Assembly: GCA_900660155.1 (NCBI GenBank)
Contig: CABFPE010000728.1
Location: 250,647-314,646, forward strand
Reading direction: 5' to 3'
Source: Hofstenia miamia
Taxonomy: Eukaryota > Xenacoelomorpha > Acoela > Hofsteniidae
DNA: 64,000 nt
The position numbers and the translations under genes were made by a program. Under the pieces are notes generated by a model. The model was not told the DNA's origin, did not search any database, and saw only the letters and a program-made list of their open reading frames with translations. Shown here piece after piece: positions 10,917 through 23,430 of the stretch. Positions within the stretch are counted from its first letter, which is position 1. Each line of letters opens with the position of its first letter.

Positions 10917-13900
10917 ATGAACATCACTGCAAAAAGTTCTTCAGAGAATTTTAATCTCGACTCTTCCAAACTTCATATAAAAATTATCGAGATCATCAAC
11001 ATTTCTGCTATCTTCATTAACGCATTCCTCATTTTTGTTTACTGTCGAAGTAAAGAACTTTACACTTCATTTACCAACACACTTTTTGCAAGTCTGGCAG
11101 TAGTCGATGTCATAACGTGTTCACTTTTTATGTTCAAAACTGGGTTTGAGAACTCGACAACTCCCCCAAATGGAATCTTTGGTACATTGTATTGCCGCTT
11201 AATTTACAGCACATATTTAATGTGGGCCTCAATCTCTGTATCTTGGTATCATGTAATAGCGATAACGTTAGATAGGTGAGTAAAGTTTTCCAATATTTTA
11301 AATGACAAGCATTCCATGTTAAATTTGAACATATTCGAGTAAAAAACGTCAAACTAAAATGTGTATGTTTGCTTGAGTGTGCGTACTAGAAATGTAGGCG
11401 GTGCGGTATACCGCGGTAGCGATTTACACAATTGGGGTGGTTAGAGGAAGAATTAAATCAACTTGCGGTGGCATAAACTTTATACAAATAACGTGTTTTG
11501 TTTTAAGATTTAAAATCTCTAAGTATTTCTCAAAAAACTGTTTCTAAAGCTAAACTAAGAGATTTTACATACAAAATATTAAAAGTAATTTTTTCATATT
11601 TCATGGAAAATTTGATACTACCCTAAAAAATTGAGCGAAATGATAAAATACCTAAGAAATTGTTAATCTTTTCTACGAATAATCCATAACTCTAAAAAAC
11701 CATTCAGAAATATCTATCTTTTCCTAGGAAGATAAAAATCGCAATTGTTGAGGTATACCGTGGTAAAATTTCCTTTATTGCGATGATTTTCGGGAAAAAA
11801 CGAGAATTGCGGTGTTAGCGGTGAAGTGTTTTTCTCTGCAGTGGAAATAATTTTACAAAGCCTGTACCGGGATCATCTATAGTGCGTACATTGTTGTATG
11901 AGAAGAAATAATAAATTTATTCTTCGATTTTATCCTTTTTGTAAAAAAACTTTTAACTTATGCGTGTAAAAAAAATTAAATTATATCAGATCAGTGTTTT
12001 ATTCAGTCCATCCACAGAGAGGGGTGTATATATATTTTTTCATTTGATTTAGCGCCAGTCACCAATTGGTATAAAGAAAGCATTTTTTATGTCTAGATAT
12101 TGTAAGTGCTGCATACATAATAATTTTGAATAAATCTAAGTGAAATTTTTTTTCTGAATATTACGGCCATAATTGGTTCTAAATATGTATATTTTACTTA
12201 GCACCAAATATACGCATCGCCAAGTTATCGAGCGACAGAAATATGTTTATGTCTTATGCTACACTAACTTATATTCAATTAAAACACAGCATAAATCATA
12301 AAAAAATACTTAAAGAATATTGGTAAGATCGATAAATATAGCACTAACTATTTAAAAAACATGTTAAAAAATTGATTGAATATAATTTTCGTCAAAATGT
12401 CCAGTGAATTAAAATGACTATATGTGTTTGAAATTTTTCAAATTTTTTCTAAAAATGTAAACATTAATTTTTAAATCATATTTGTACAACTTTTTGGAAT
12501 TGAGGTTTGTCTTCTTAGTAATGATGTTAAATATATGCCATTTTATAATTAGCTTGTATTTTGTAAACATAATTTTAATATACGATAACTAAAAGTCATC
12601 TAGTAAAAACTGTTAAATATAATGTCATAAAACGAAATATTGGATAATTTCAGCAATTGATAGCACGAGGCCAATGCATTTGATTTTTATGCTATTGTTT
12701 TACAATATATGGTTCTAAAACTAGATTTTCCTTCAATACTAGCAAGCATTAAATTAAGCAAATTTTAAACAACTTCTGCCACAGCCAAATTGCAATCATT
12801 TTAAAGCAAAAATACATCTTTCTCCATGCGCAGTAGCATTTCTTATTAAGACAATCCAAGGGGTTCAAAAAGTTGGTAAGTTGTTGATATTCTTCCAAGG
12901 AATTGCGATTTAGCAAAATTCTCCGTTAAAGAGCAATTTCGAATTTCATTATATTGTTGTTGTTTTCTAAAATACATGCATGCATCTTAAAGTATTATCT
13001 CACTAGAATATAAAGTTATTTTTTGTTTTCTTGGTGGATTTCTCTTGTATTTTTTTTCAAAGCATATGCATAGTAAACGCTCTGAAATTATTCTTGAAAA
13101 AATGATGATGAGTGTGGTATGGGGGAGGGATGGATTGTCCCCCATTAGGTCTTTTATCAATTAAATCAAAATATTATTTAAAAGATTAAAAGTATTAATA
13201 ACTAAAGGTAGTTTCGCCCGAGTTGGCATTATCACAATAATTCAACAAAACATTGAATTTTTTGCACTATTATTTTGAAATATTTTGCGCATTAATAAAA
13301 CTCGTTTCGAAGAATATGACTGATAAGCTAAAAGACGCAGAATGCAATAAAATGTTTAACTAAATTTTAATTTGTAAAGCTAATTTATTTTATCTTTCAA
13401 AAATCAAATGAAATTGAAGCAAAACTCTCAAAAAGAAGTGCTTGCATTTTACAAGCATAGCGTAGATATTATTTAAAAAAAATATGTCTTGATAATATAA
13501 CTAACTTTGGTTTTAATGTTTAATGTACATTTTAACTTCATATTTTATTTTGAAAGAATAACCGAGTTGAGTCGAGTCATTCAGCCTGATCTAATTACAC
13601 ATAGGTTTCTCATCGACATATGACTGCAAAATTCTTACAGAATAGGATTATCCAACGGAACTGACGGGAGCCTCGAATTCTTTTTGCCAATGTTTTTTAA
13701 AGCTAGGCAAATGCAGTGTATGTTTTAAGTGTGTCATCCAGAGAAGAATTGCATGCAAGTTATTTTTCCTGACAGCAAAAAGAAAACAATATGGAAAGAA
13801 TCAGGTTGTTGTTATCATAATTTCTAGCTCTATAAAACCTTTCTTGCAGCTTTGGTACTATATAAATATTCATCAAATATTGACCTGCATTACATTTGAC

Positions 13901-15095
13901 TGAGTTTTTGCCCGCATTCTGACATGAACATCAATGGAAATGTCTTAAATAATGAAAGAAATTGTGCACATTTACAAGTTTACAAGTTGGATTTAAGTAA
14001 AAAATTTTGGAAGGATTATACGCAAATGCTTATAAACATATCGTCCCTGTAGAAACAAAAAGCTGTAACTAATTTTTTTGGAAAAATGAAATTCAATGCA
14101 TCAAAGCATTCTTTGGAAAATTATTTTCCAGAATTAGAATGCGACATGCAAAAATTTTCGTTCGCCTAATATCTATTATTTAACAATTTTAATGTTTAAA
14201 CGAATTTAAAATAAAACACAAGCCTGGAAAAACTCTAAATACGCATATTTTTTCCTAAGACATATTTCGAAGTAAAATGGCGTCTCATATCAAGCACAAC
14301 AGGGGGGGGGTGGGACAACCAAATAACACATGGTACAATCTGACTTAATTGAACTGATTGGGACGAAAATCAGAATTGGAATGGTATAGACATAAGGGCA
14401 AAAAATGCTGCTCCATTAAGAAACTCTCTATTTCTAACTGCATCAAAAACTTTGTTAATGACAAAACCTTTTTTTATTTGCTTGCTTTTAGATTTGTTGC
14501 AGTGGCGTTTGCTCATCGCTATGATGCTTTCCAAAGATCAAAGAAAACCTTGACTTTGCTAATCAGTTTAAGTTATGCATTAGGCGGCATATCATTACTT
14601 CCCAACGTATTTATAGTCAAATCAAGTAATCGCAACTCCTGTATCTATCTTCTACCTTCTTGGACGAAAGGACCAAGATCAATATTCTTTGTGACATCAT
14701 TTATCTTTGTATTACTTGTATCATTTAGCATTTGTAGCATGTATTCTACAATAATTTACAAAGTTATATTCAAATCCACTCAAATGAAGGGGAAATTATC
14801 ACGGCAACAGAAACGAGCAACAACTATCTGTATTGTTCTAGTACTAGAATTCATAATCTGTTGTTACCCAAACCTCATCTTTACTGTGTTACATCTTGGA
14901 GGAGATTTATTTAGTTATGATTTGGGACTGACTGTGGATTCAACTCTTTATTGGATGACTGTTCAGATGGTGAACATTTCGTCATTACTTAACCCTATAT
15001 TTTACATAGCCCAAAGTAGGCTTTTTCATAAATGTGCCAAAAATGTATTAAAATCTAAAACAATGAATCCCTGCCAATTTTTAAAGTTTAAATAA
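10917..15095 (+). CDS. Class A (rhodopsin-type) orphan GPCR, two coding exons
   Basis: Seven-transmembrane receptor of the plasma membrane; the ligand cannot be read from the sequence. Model: exon 1 at 10917-11275, donor GT at 11276, acceptor AG at 14490-14491, exon 2 at 14492-15095, giving 320 aa. The junction splits the arginine codon (AG|A) of the DRF motif (residues 119-121, the DRY equivalent) at the end of TM3. Exon 1 carries a short N-terminus with NIT and NFN near the start, TM1, TM2 and TM3 with a conserved cysteine (LYCRL). Exon 2 carries TM4, TM5, TM6 with FIICCYP in place of CWxP, and TM7 with NPIFY (NPxxY). An earlier in-frame TTG exists; I chose the ATG. The 3.2 kb intron holds a hAT-like MITE. 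Exon 2 exists in a second identical copy downstream. Class A is clear from DRF, CYP and NPIFY; a subfamily call is not possible. Confidence 0.85.
11276..14491 (+). other. GPCR intron (phase 2, 3.2 kb)
   Basis: Bounded by donor GTGAGT after the split DRF codon and acceptor CTTGCTTTTAG with a good pyrimidine tract. It contains the MITE at 11387-11881; the rest is AT-rich with nothing recognisable. Confidence 0.75.
11387..11881. mobile_element. hAT-like non-autonomous element in GPCR intron
   Basis: The 495 bp element is flanked by perfect 8-bp duplications GTGCGTAC at 11379-11386 and 11882-11889. The left end begins TAGAAATGTAGGCGGTGCGG and the right end read in reverse begins TATAGATGATCCCGGTACAGG, only loosely alike. 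Internal GGTATACCG-type motifs recur (near 11404 and 11752). No coding capacity. Confidence 0.65.
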
Positions 15096-15108
15096 AAAAT
15101 TACAATCT
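14303..15108 (+). repeat. 806-bp duplicated segment carrying GPCR exon 2, copy 1
   Basis: Identical, as far as I can read, to 15729-16534, starting in a G-run and ending at TTACAATCT just before the N at 15109. The sequences beyond both ends differ between copies. Confidence 0.9.
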
Positions 15109-15728
15109 NTTAATTAAATATAGTCGGGCGCATGGTGGATCACGAAATTAGCGGGCGACAGCTATTCNCGTCCGTCCGCCTCCCCTGGCTACGCTAGCGT
15201 GTACACATTAACACTATAACGACCAACTTCTGTACAGCCATTAACGCCCATGGCAGTCACAAATGACCGCATCAAATTATCTATTGCTAACAATGTTCAA
15301 ATATTAAAATATTTGGAAAAATAATGCTATTTCTAAAATGTTTTATGCTTTTCTATGCTAAATAACAATAACAAAATTTATTGAAAATTTTGGCTGTCAC
15401 AGTCACATAAAAGAATGTTTTCTTCCAATACAATACGTTGTCCATATTGTGATTGTTTGCATTTATTACAGTTGCCCCCTTGGTTTTTTTCGGCATTTTT
15501 TAGTTCTGCTTACTGAGCATTTGTGGTTCCATTCCATATTATGTTGCTTTACGTATTTTCACTTGAGAACATGAATGATCCAATGAGGTTTTGGTAAAGT
15601 TGGGTTATGTAATCTTTGCTGGAAACTGTTGAATGCAATATATTCCTATAGTAAATCTATGAATGCATTCTCCACGGGCTCACATTCATTAGACGAGTTT
15701 TCAATGGAAAAAGGATAGTTTTCCTAAT
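15109..15728. other. Spacer between the two exon-2 copies
   Basis: Contains Ns at 15109 and 15168, and a short GC-rich stretch (about 15120-15200) reading like the end of a MITE (CCCCTGGCTACGCTAGCG). No gene is seen. Confidence 0.5.
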
Positions 15729-15917
15729 GGGGGGGGTGGGACAACCAAATAACACATGGTACAATCTGACTTAATTGAACTGATTGGGACGAAAATCAGA
15801 ATTGGAATGGTATAGACATAAGGGCAAAAAATGCTGCTCCATTAAGAAACTCTCTATTTCTAACTGCATCAAAAACTTTGTTAATGACAAAACCTTTTTT
15901 TATTTGCTTGCTTTTAG

Positions 15918-16521
15918 ATTTGTTGCAGTGGCGTTTGCTCATCGCTATGATGCTTTCCAAAGATCAAAGAAAACCTTGACTTTGCTAATCAGTTTAAGTT
16001 ATGCATTAGGCGGCATATCATTACTTCCCAACGTATTTATAGTCAAATCAAGTAATCGCAACTCCTGTATCTATCTTCTACCTTCTTGGACGAAAGGACC
16101 AAGATCAATATTCTTTGTGACATCATTTATCTTTGTATTACTTGTATCATTTAGCATTTGTAGCATGTATTCTACAATAATTTACAAAGTTATATTCAAA
16201 TCCACTCAAATGAAGGGGAAATTATCACGGCAACAGAAACGAGCAACAACTATCTGTATTGTTCTAGTACTAGAATTCATAATCTGTTGTTACCCAAACC
16301 TCATCTTTACTGTGTTACATCTTGGAGGAGATTTATTTAGTTATGATTTGGGACTGACTGTGGATTCAACTCTTTATTGGATGACTGTTCAGATGGTGAA
16401 CATTTCGTCATTACTTAACCCTATATTTTACATAGCCCAAAGTAGGCTTTTTCATAAATGTGCCAAAAATGTATTAAAATCTAAAACAATGAATCCCTGC
16501 CAATTTTTAAAGTTTAAATAA
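15918..16521 (+). pseudogene. Second copy of GPCR exon 2 (TM4-TM7)
   Basis: Identical 201-codon reading with its own intact acceptor AG at 15916-15917, inside the 15729-16534 duplicate. There is no second copy of exon 1 in the window, so this cannot encode a full receptor alone. It could act as an alternative identical terminal exon, but the Ns between the copies and the absence of differences make an assembly duplication (two haplotypes joined in tandem) more likely. Confidence 0.6.
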
Positions 16522-16534
16522 AAAATTACAATCT

Positions 16535-18780
16535 CACACCCATATGGAAGCATAGCTTAATGCTAACACACTTTAATTGATTTTTTTCCAGTTCTGCTTA
16601 GGTTCAAATGGAATTCGAAAATAAACCAAATATAATTTTAGATATAATGTAATATTTGATATTCATTTAATATCAATGCTAAAGGCATTCTGAAATTTCT
16701 TCATGACTAGCAGAAATTGCATTTGCAAGTGCATGTACATGCGAAACTCAGGCTTGCGTTCGAAATTATTCCTTGAATTTCTTTCAATGCACATTATTTG
16801 GTAGAATTTCCACATTCAAAATCATTAATTTTGTAGTCAAATGCTGAATAGGTCCTTGAACGAATGGAGCCCTCGGCAAAATTAAGATGTTTGTAACAAT
16901 GAACCATCGCTAATATTAGACTTATGTTCCTCAGATTTCCTAGTAATAGACATAGCTAGACAAAGCAATGCAACCGGTCCGTCATACGGTGACCGAAGTA
17001 ATCGCTAGTAGAGTACAGGCTCCTCAAAAGTTTGCTCACAAGACAAAATTTTTCAGGCTTTATCAATTTTTTAAAAAAGGAAAATCGTAGCTATATGCAA
17101 ATATTTTAAAATTAAGCATTGTATCAAAGACTTTAGATCACGTTAGATGCCTGAGAATCATTGAATAGCGTAAAAAATAGCGTATGTGGGATTTTCTTGC
17201 TTGCTAATGATACAGTTCCTTAAAAGTAGCTTTAAAGTCACAAATTGAATGCTTCATCTGCTTGTTGCTCGAAATCTCAATTGATGAATTTATCCATTTT
17301 TGACAAATATATTGAATTAAGTTATGAAGGAATAAAGCTACAATTATAGCAAATTTGCACACACATGGCAAGAAGTTTCCTAGACACGCTAAGAATGTTA
17401 ATTAAAACTACTAAAATTTCACAGAATTTATAAGAAATTTCGAAATCAATTAAAAAAGGCAATGTTACATATTCATGAAATGTTGAACCTTATAGTCCAG
17501 AAATGCTACTAATAACATTAACAACTAGTTTGCAAATTTTTACTAGCATAATCAGTTGACTTACACCGGAGGCAAATTTCCGAAGGATGTCAGTAAGAAG
17601 CATACAAATCTAGACTAACCAGAATTATTTTATCATTGAGAGAGTAACCATAAATTTGAAATTTCATTATTGATTGACCAATAATTTAATTGTAAAAAAT
17701 TTATTAGTTGATGCATTTAAAATGGGTAAAACTTTCATGAATAAATTATTTTGAGATTTCCTTGTCTTTGTATATTATAATTTTAAAAAAATTCGAAATA
17801 GAAAAGAAGCTTTCCACAAAGCATTGTTTTCAATTGAAGAAACTTTAGAAACATAATAATGATAAAACTTAAATATAAACAACATAATATTACCGCAACT
17901 ACTGTCAGTTGATGAGTGTTACTGCTATTTTCAATTTACAACAAATTTACAACAAAAATATTTTAAAATCTTTGCAAGAAAACCACGAACATACTACTTC
18001 AAGATATTTTCAAAATATATTTTTAAGATCCTTGCAAGAAATCTACGAAAAAACTCTTGAAAATTTCTTTAAAGAAACTTCTTCCAAAATCTTCAAAAGA
18101 AATCAAATAACTAAGATTTATTCAAGAACTTTTCAAGATTTTCCATGAATGACGATTGTAGTTTTCGTTGTTTCCTTGAGTATATAGTAACATTTTCTTA
18201 AAATTATCGCATTTGTAAAAGTTAATGCGATGAGGTTTTCGAAAAATTTGTTCGGTTTCGGTTTTTTGAACCAACTACTATCGTAATGAATTAAATTTTA
18301 TTCAAGAGAAAAAAATTTTTCTAAGGTATATTTTCATCATACTGCATAAAGTTGATAACAAATTCAAACAAATGTGCATGCATTTCAAAAATAATTTCTA
18401 TTACTTAACAATGTACTCAACTCAAACCAAATGCAATAAATGACACATAATTTATAAACAATACATTTTAAAATTTACATTAGTATCATGAAAAATCTTC
18501 TGAAAGTCAGCATAACTTTTAATTTCAGAGTGTAGATCTTATTGTAAGTTTCTAAAATACCCTTATTTGGTCTAACAAATTGAAATATTTTTGGTAAGTA
18601 TCATAAAATGTGCCGACTTGACATTAACTTAAGTGGGACGGCCGAATTTGCTCCGGGCTTAGGTCAAGGTTCAAGGTTTCAACACAAAGTGATCTTAGCA
18701 ATAACAAATGTATCTTGGTTTTAAATGGAAATTCCCAAAGCACAGTTCATTGGACTTTTTGTTGCAAAAAATGTCTCTAC
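16535..18780. other. AT-rich sequence, no gene seen
   Basis: No supported exon. The frame at 17909-18148 comes from degenerate internal repetition of a TTGCAAGAAA-type unit (17960-18110) and looks non-coding. Confidence 0.45.
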
Positions 18781-18799
18781 AGACAACAAAATATTATCC

Positions 18800-20640
18800 T
18801 GCCTTGTCCGGATTTGCATTCATTTAATCCTGTCCGGATTTATTCGGATTAACTGTCATATTTTTCATTTAAGATGACTTTTCCAGGCATGTCTCATACG
18901 TTGCTATCTTCATCCGCACCCAGTCTAGAAAACGTTAAACAACAAGATCCTCTCATTCACTACATGTAGTCTATGAACATCAATACATGGAATAGCACAA
19001 TGTACTGCTTTCTCGTTACGTTACCATATATTGTATTCCAATGGTTCCAGCAATATTAAACTGAAAAAAATTTGGCCGTCAGTGCCAATGCATATTTGCT
19101 CTCTTATCACGAAAATTAAATATTTATTGAAAGTAAACTAAAAAAAGTTAAATGAGAAAACGCATTTCAAAACACTTTTTCTATTTCATAAGCAACATGA
19201 AATACTTACGCTTTTATCGCTTAAGTAAAATATAAACTTATTGATGATAAAATTGCATTATGATGAAAATCTTGGTACACTAGTTGTAGAAACGGCAAGC
19301 ATGACTGCAGCAAGCTGAGATAGAAAGGTGTTCTTGTAAAATAATCTATTAGAGCTGTCACGATTAATTAATTATTCAATCAATGAAGTTGTAGTTTTGG
19401 TAATCGATTTTTGATTTCATATCATCCGGCATGAAGGTGCACTGTTCATTAACTCAAATTACCACATATACTGGCTCAAGAGGAGAATGAAAAAATGTCT
19501 GGATAAACCAAACCCAAAACAGAATTAAATGTGGATCAACTTCAGTATTGGAAAATCTCGATTCTTTGCCGAATGTGAAGAAAATTGCTCCCAAGTGAGT
19601 TGCAATCTCGCCTGGAAGCGGTTCAAGTGGAAGAGCATTTTGAACCACTGTAAACATTGTCACAACGCAACGCGCGTCACTAGATCCTGACAATGTGGAT
19701 AAACTTTTGAAGAAGAATGATTTATATTATGGTAAAAATAAATAATCAACATTATGGTGCAATAAGAACTACATACAATTTTTTTTCACAATTATGAACT
19801 TAAGCATGAAATTTTACCTTTGCCATTCTAAGAACTAGTTCTGTATCCACTACTGCCATAGCTACCGCATTTACAGATTGATTTACTACAAAAAGGAAAG
19901 ATTTTGTATTTTGCAATTATTGTTATGCGCGCTATAGCGTATTCAAAACTCTGGCAATACCACTCTAAAACCATGACGAGATCACTAATTGAATTTAATA
20001 GCTTTCGTCACTAGTTAAGCCTTCGCGAATAATTTAGGCTTTCATGCCATCGACGTTGCACTCTTCTCCAATAATTCACTCAAACTTTGTCTTAATTGGC
20101 TTTGTGGATTGCGAAGTACTGGAGTCGAAGATGAAGATTTGCAGAGGTGTTTTGAAAATCTTGTTGGAAAGAAAATTGAAATGCCTTGTCGAACAGCATT
20201 AGTAAGTAAACTTGAAAAATTGAATTTGTATAAGTTCAAGCATACTTGCACATTTGTGAGCGTAACAACGGCCTGCTAATGAAGAATCTGCTAAAGAATA
20301 TATTGAAGTGATTTTTCATGCTGTCGATGGTTGGAAGTTATACACATATTGCTTGGGAGTGAAAAGAGCATTTGAATTATATACAACAGCTGCATATATA
20401 AAAAAATATATCTATTTTGTTGAAGTATTTTTATAATGTCTTATGTGTTCTGTTATATAGTTGACACCGTTGTAAAATATCATACTGTGTGGATGTATGA
20501 TTGAACGCGAAAACTACTTAATTATATAATAAATTTGCTTAATCTACAAATATGATAAAATCCGGATAGTGAATTGAATATACCGGATAATTCCGAATAA
20601 TTTGAATACCGGATACTGGATAATATCTTGTTTAATTGTT
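18800..20640 (+). mobile_element. Degraded hAT-like region, left part
   Basis: Between about 20085 and 20380 two frames read like the N-terminal part of hAT transposases: LQRCFENLVGKKIEMPCRTA then LVSKLEKLNLYKF, and after a frame change EYIEVIFHAVDGWKLYTYCLGV (compare the hAT pattern NESYxxVTxHFIxxxWxLxSxxLxx). Short CCGGAT-rich motifs occur at 18820-18850 and 20560-20610. Stops and frame changes show it is dead. Boundaries are uncertain. The LINE at 20757-22410 may have landed in this element. Confidence 0.4.
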
Positions 20641-20756
20641 ACTAGGGCAACCAGAAATATTACTTTAAAAAAACAAAGTATGACCATTTTTATGTCAAAA
20701 TATGACGGAATTTAGTTAAATATGCCTTAACATATGAAAATCACTTTACAAAATGA

Positions 20757-22410
20757 TAGAAGAAGAAGAAGAATATCTTCTTTCAGTACAGTTTTAATTT
20801 CAACAAAATTGCTGTTTGCTGTACCAAACACGTCAAAAAATATAAATTTACAAATTAATAAAAATATAGACAAAAATAACTATTTACAAATTAATATTTC
20901 AATTATATAATACTATTCAGTCATCTTAGCTCTTATGCATAGGTTCGTAAAATTTGAACCCTTTCCATAAAGTATTTTTTAATTTTGGAATATACGTTAA
21001 ACTAAGTAAATTCTTTACATGATTTTTGAATTCAGGCCTACTTTTCAGCTTCCGTATACTTACTGATAAATCATTCCAAGTTTCGATGGTAGAATTGAGA
21101 AATGAGTTTTTTAAGAAATGTTTTTTGAATTTCATCTTACCAAGAGTCGATGTTCTTTTGTTATAAGATGTGTATAAATAATTTGGAAATTGCAATTTAT
21201 CGTAAGGCTTGCGTTTATTATAAATATCCCAGAATTTTAGTAACGAACAGTATTTGACAGAAGAAAATGGACATGAAATTTGAGTTGAAGGTTTGATACT
21301 TATCGATTTTTTGCATTTACATATACGTTCCGCCCATTTAATTTGTGAATTGATTTTGTTTAATAATGTCTGACTTATACTATTCAATAAAACATTGCAA
21401 TACCTAAAATGACTCATTACCAAGGCATCTGCCAGTTGTTGGCGCATTTTATGTCCACAAACTCCGCTATATGTAGAGTACATTTGATTCCCATTGTCTT
21501 TTTACGCAAGACAGAATGAATATGATTGGTATATTGTAATTTATTGACGATAATTGCTCCTAAATATTTAAATTTATCAACTTGGGCAATAGTTGTGTTA
21601 GCAAAATTAAATTTACAAGTGAGATTGTCGTTTTTTGGGAAAGGTACATTACACAAAATTTAGGTTTTGAGGGATTAACAGTTAAACGATGCATGCTAAA
21701 GTATTTATGAAAATGCAAGAGGTTGGTTTCCAAATTATATATCGATACATCACGTGATTTATCATGTGCAAACAGGCAAGTATCATCTGCGCATTGAATA
21801 ATTATACAATGTTCATTTACTGCTTTATTGAGATCATTTACATAAAGTGAAAAAAGTAAGGGCCCTAAGAGCGTGCCTCGCGGAACTCCCTTGTAAACAT
21901 TTCCCCAATTCGATAATGTCCCATTAATTTTAACCCGCTGGTAGCGGTTAGTTAGATAGTTACGCATTAACTCCTTACTACTTGAGTTAAATCCTAGATA
22001 CATTAACTTTTGAAGAAGAATTTTAGGATCCATCGAATCAAAAGCTTTAGTAAGATAAATGCATGCTAGGTATGCCTACATATTCATTATTATCTAAGGA
22101 ATTTTGCCAGGACTCAGTTGAGTAAAGTAGGGCATCTTTTGTTGAACATTTTTTGCGAAATCCAAATTGTGTTTCAGCGTGTAGTGAGTTATTTGTAAGG
22201 TAAAGGCTCATTTGTTCGAAAAGTAATTTTTCAAATATTTTGATAAAAGGTGAAGTGATAGAAATGGGACGATAATTAGAACATTTTTGAGGATTGTCTT
22301 TTTTATATAGAGGTGTTATAAATGCAATTTTTAACAAAGATGGAAATTGATTAGTCCCTATACAACTATTTTTTATGAAGCATAGTGGGTATATAATTTG
22401 ATTCATTTAA
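20757..22410 (-). mobile_element. CR1/L2-like LINE, 5'-truncated and frameshifted
   Basis: Non-LTR retrotransposon on the minus strand, recognisable by a reverse transcriptase spread over four frames: 22406-22047, 22033-21560, 21656-21417 and 21483-20926. Visible RT motifs, in order, are ITPLYKKDNPQKCSNYRPIS, FEKLLFEQ, QFGFRKKCSTKDALL, KGVPRGTLLGPLLFSLYVND and CADDTCLF, the YxDD-type catalytic box with C for Y. After that comes a thumb region and the CR1/L2-type C-terminus (HFRYCNVLLNSISQTLLNKI, then TWNDLSVSIRKLKSRPEFK). The endonuclease domain is absent, so the copy is 5' truncated near 22410. The 3' end is probably the short (TTC)n tail at 20757-20772. At least three frame changes make it non-functional. 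Confidence 0.8.
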
Positions 22411-22759
22411 GCAATATAAAACGTTTTTCTATTACTGAAAACAAGACAAAACAAATACAAAAACTCCTACATAATAAGTCGATTTTTTAAAGCAACAGCT
22501 TCACTAAATTATAACTGCAGCCGATGTTGCTTGACATTTCGTAACTTGGCATACAATTCCGAATAAATGTCCATCCCTTTTCCTTGCATTAAAGCAGTGA
22601 AAACGGTGTTTTCTAATCGTGACTTGATGTAACTAAAACTATATCAAGACAAACAAAATATGTCATAAAAAAGAAACAGCATTTAATGTCTTTGATGTGG
22701 TAGCAACGTTCAACATTGATTAGTTATTTTTAAATCAAGTTTTATCTCAGAATATGCTA

Positions 22760-22830
22760 TCTGGTAAAACAAGTTATATTTTACCGAATTTTCGGATACC
22801 GGATTCCGACACATCCCTCGATAAAAACAT
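22760..22830 (-). repeat. Possible hAT terminal region (right end of 18.8-22.8 kb element)
   Basis: Read on the minus strand this gives GGGATGTGTCGGAATCCGG followed by TATCCGAAAATTCGG. It resembles the CCGGATA-rich motifs at 20570-20610 and 29244-29280 and could be a terminal or subterminal repeat of one hAT family. Confidence 0.3.
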
Positions 22831-22871
22831 GATAAAACCTGACATGATAATTTTCTGCCAAAGTTACAACC

Positions 22872-22908
<37 letters not shown>
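22872..22908. repeat. (TA)n microsatellite
   Basis: Uninterrupted TA run. Frames through it give only YIYIYI peptides. Confidence 0.9.
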
Positions 22909-22910
<2 letters not shown>

Positions 22911-23430
22911 GTGCAGCAAGCTTAGGCACTATGTATGCCTCACATTTCCATTAGTCCACTACTGCTTCCTGATTTACAGCATATTTATTTTGGGAGATAT
23001 AATTTTAAGTATTGAATGCATGCAGTTGCATGCTGGGCTTTCTCAAATTTCAAGTGAAATTGAAACAGCGCATCCAATTCGATGTCAAGCTTAGAGATTT
23101 ATCGAGTGAATGATGAGATTTGGCATCTTATTGAAGCATTCGTAGTTACTTTTGTGTCACACCAGGCCCTAACGGTTAGTAGATAATTGTTTTACTTTAA
23201 ATAATGGAACTAATATAGTTTATGAAATATTTGGAAAAGTCTTAAACTATTTAATAAGTTTAGCTTTTAAATCTACAATAGTAAGTAAATTGAACCAAAT
23301 AACTTGCTATAAAATCACAAATATTTATTTTTATCAACCATCATTAACCTAAATACACCTATATGTATGAATTTTGTTAAATTTTCCTTAGAACTAATTT
23401 AATTAATGTTGTTTAGATACAATCGTCTAT

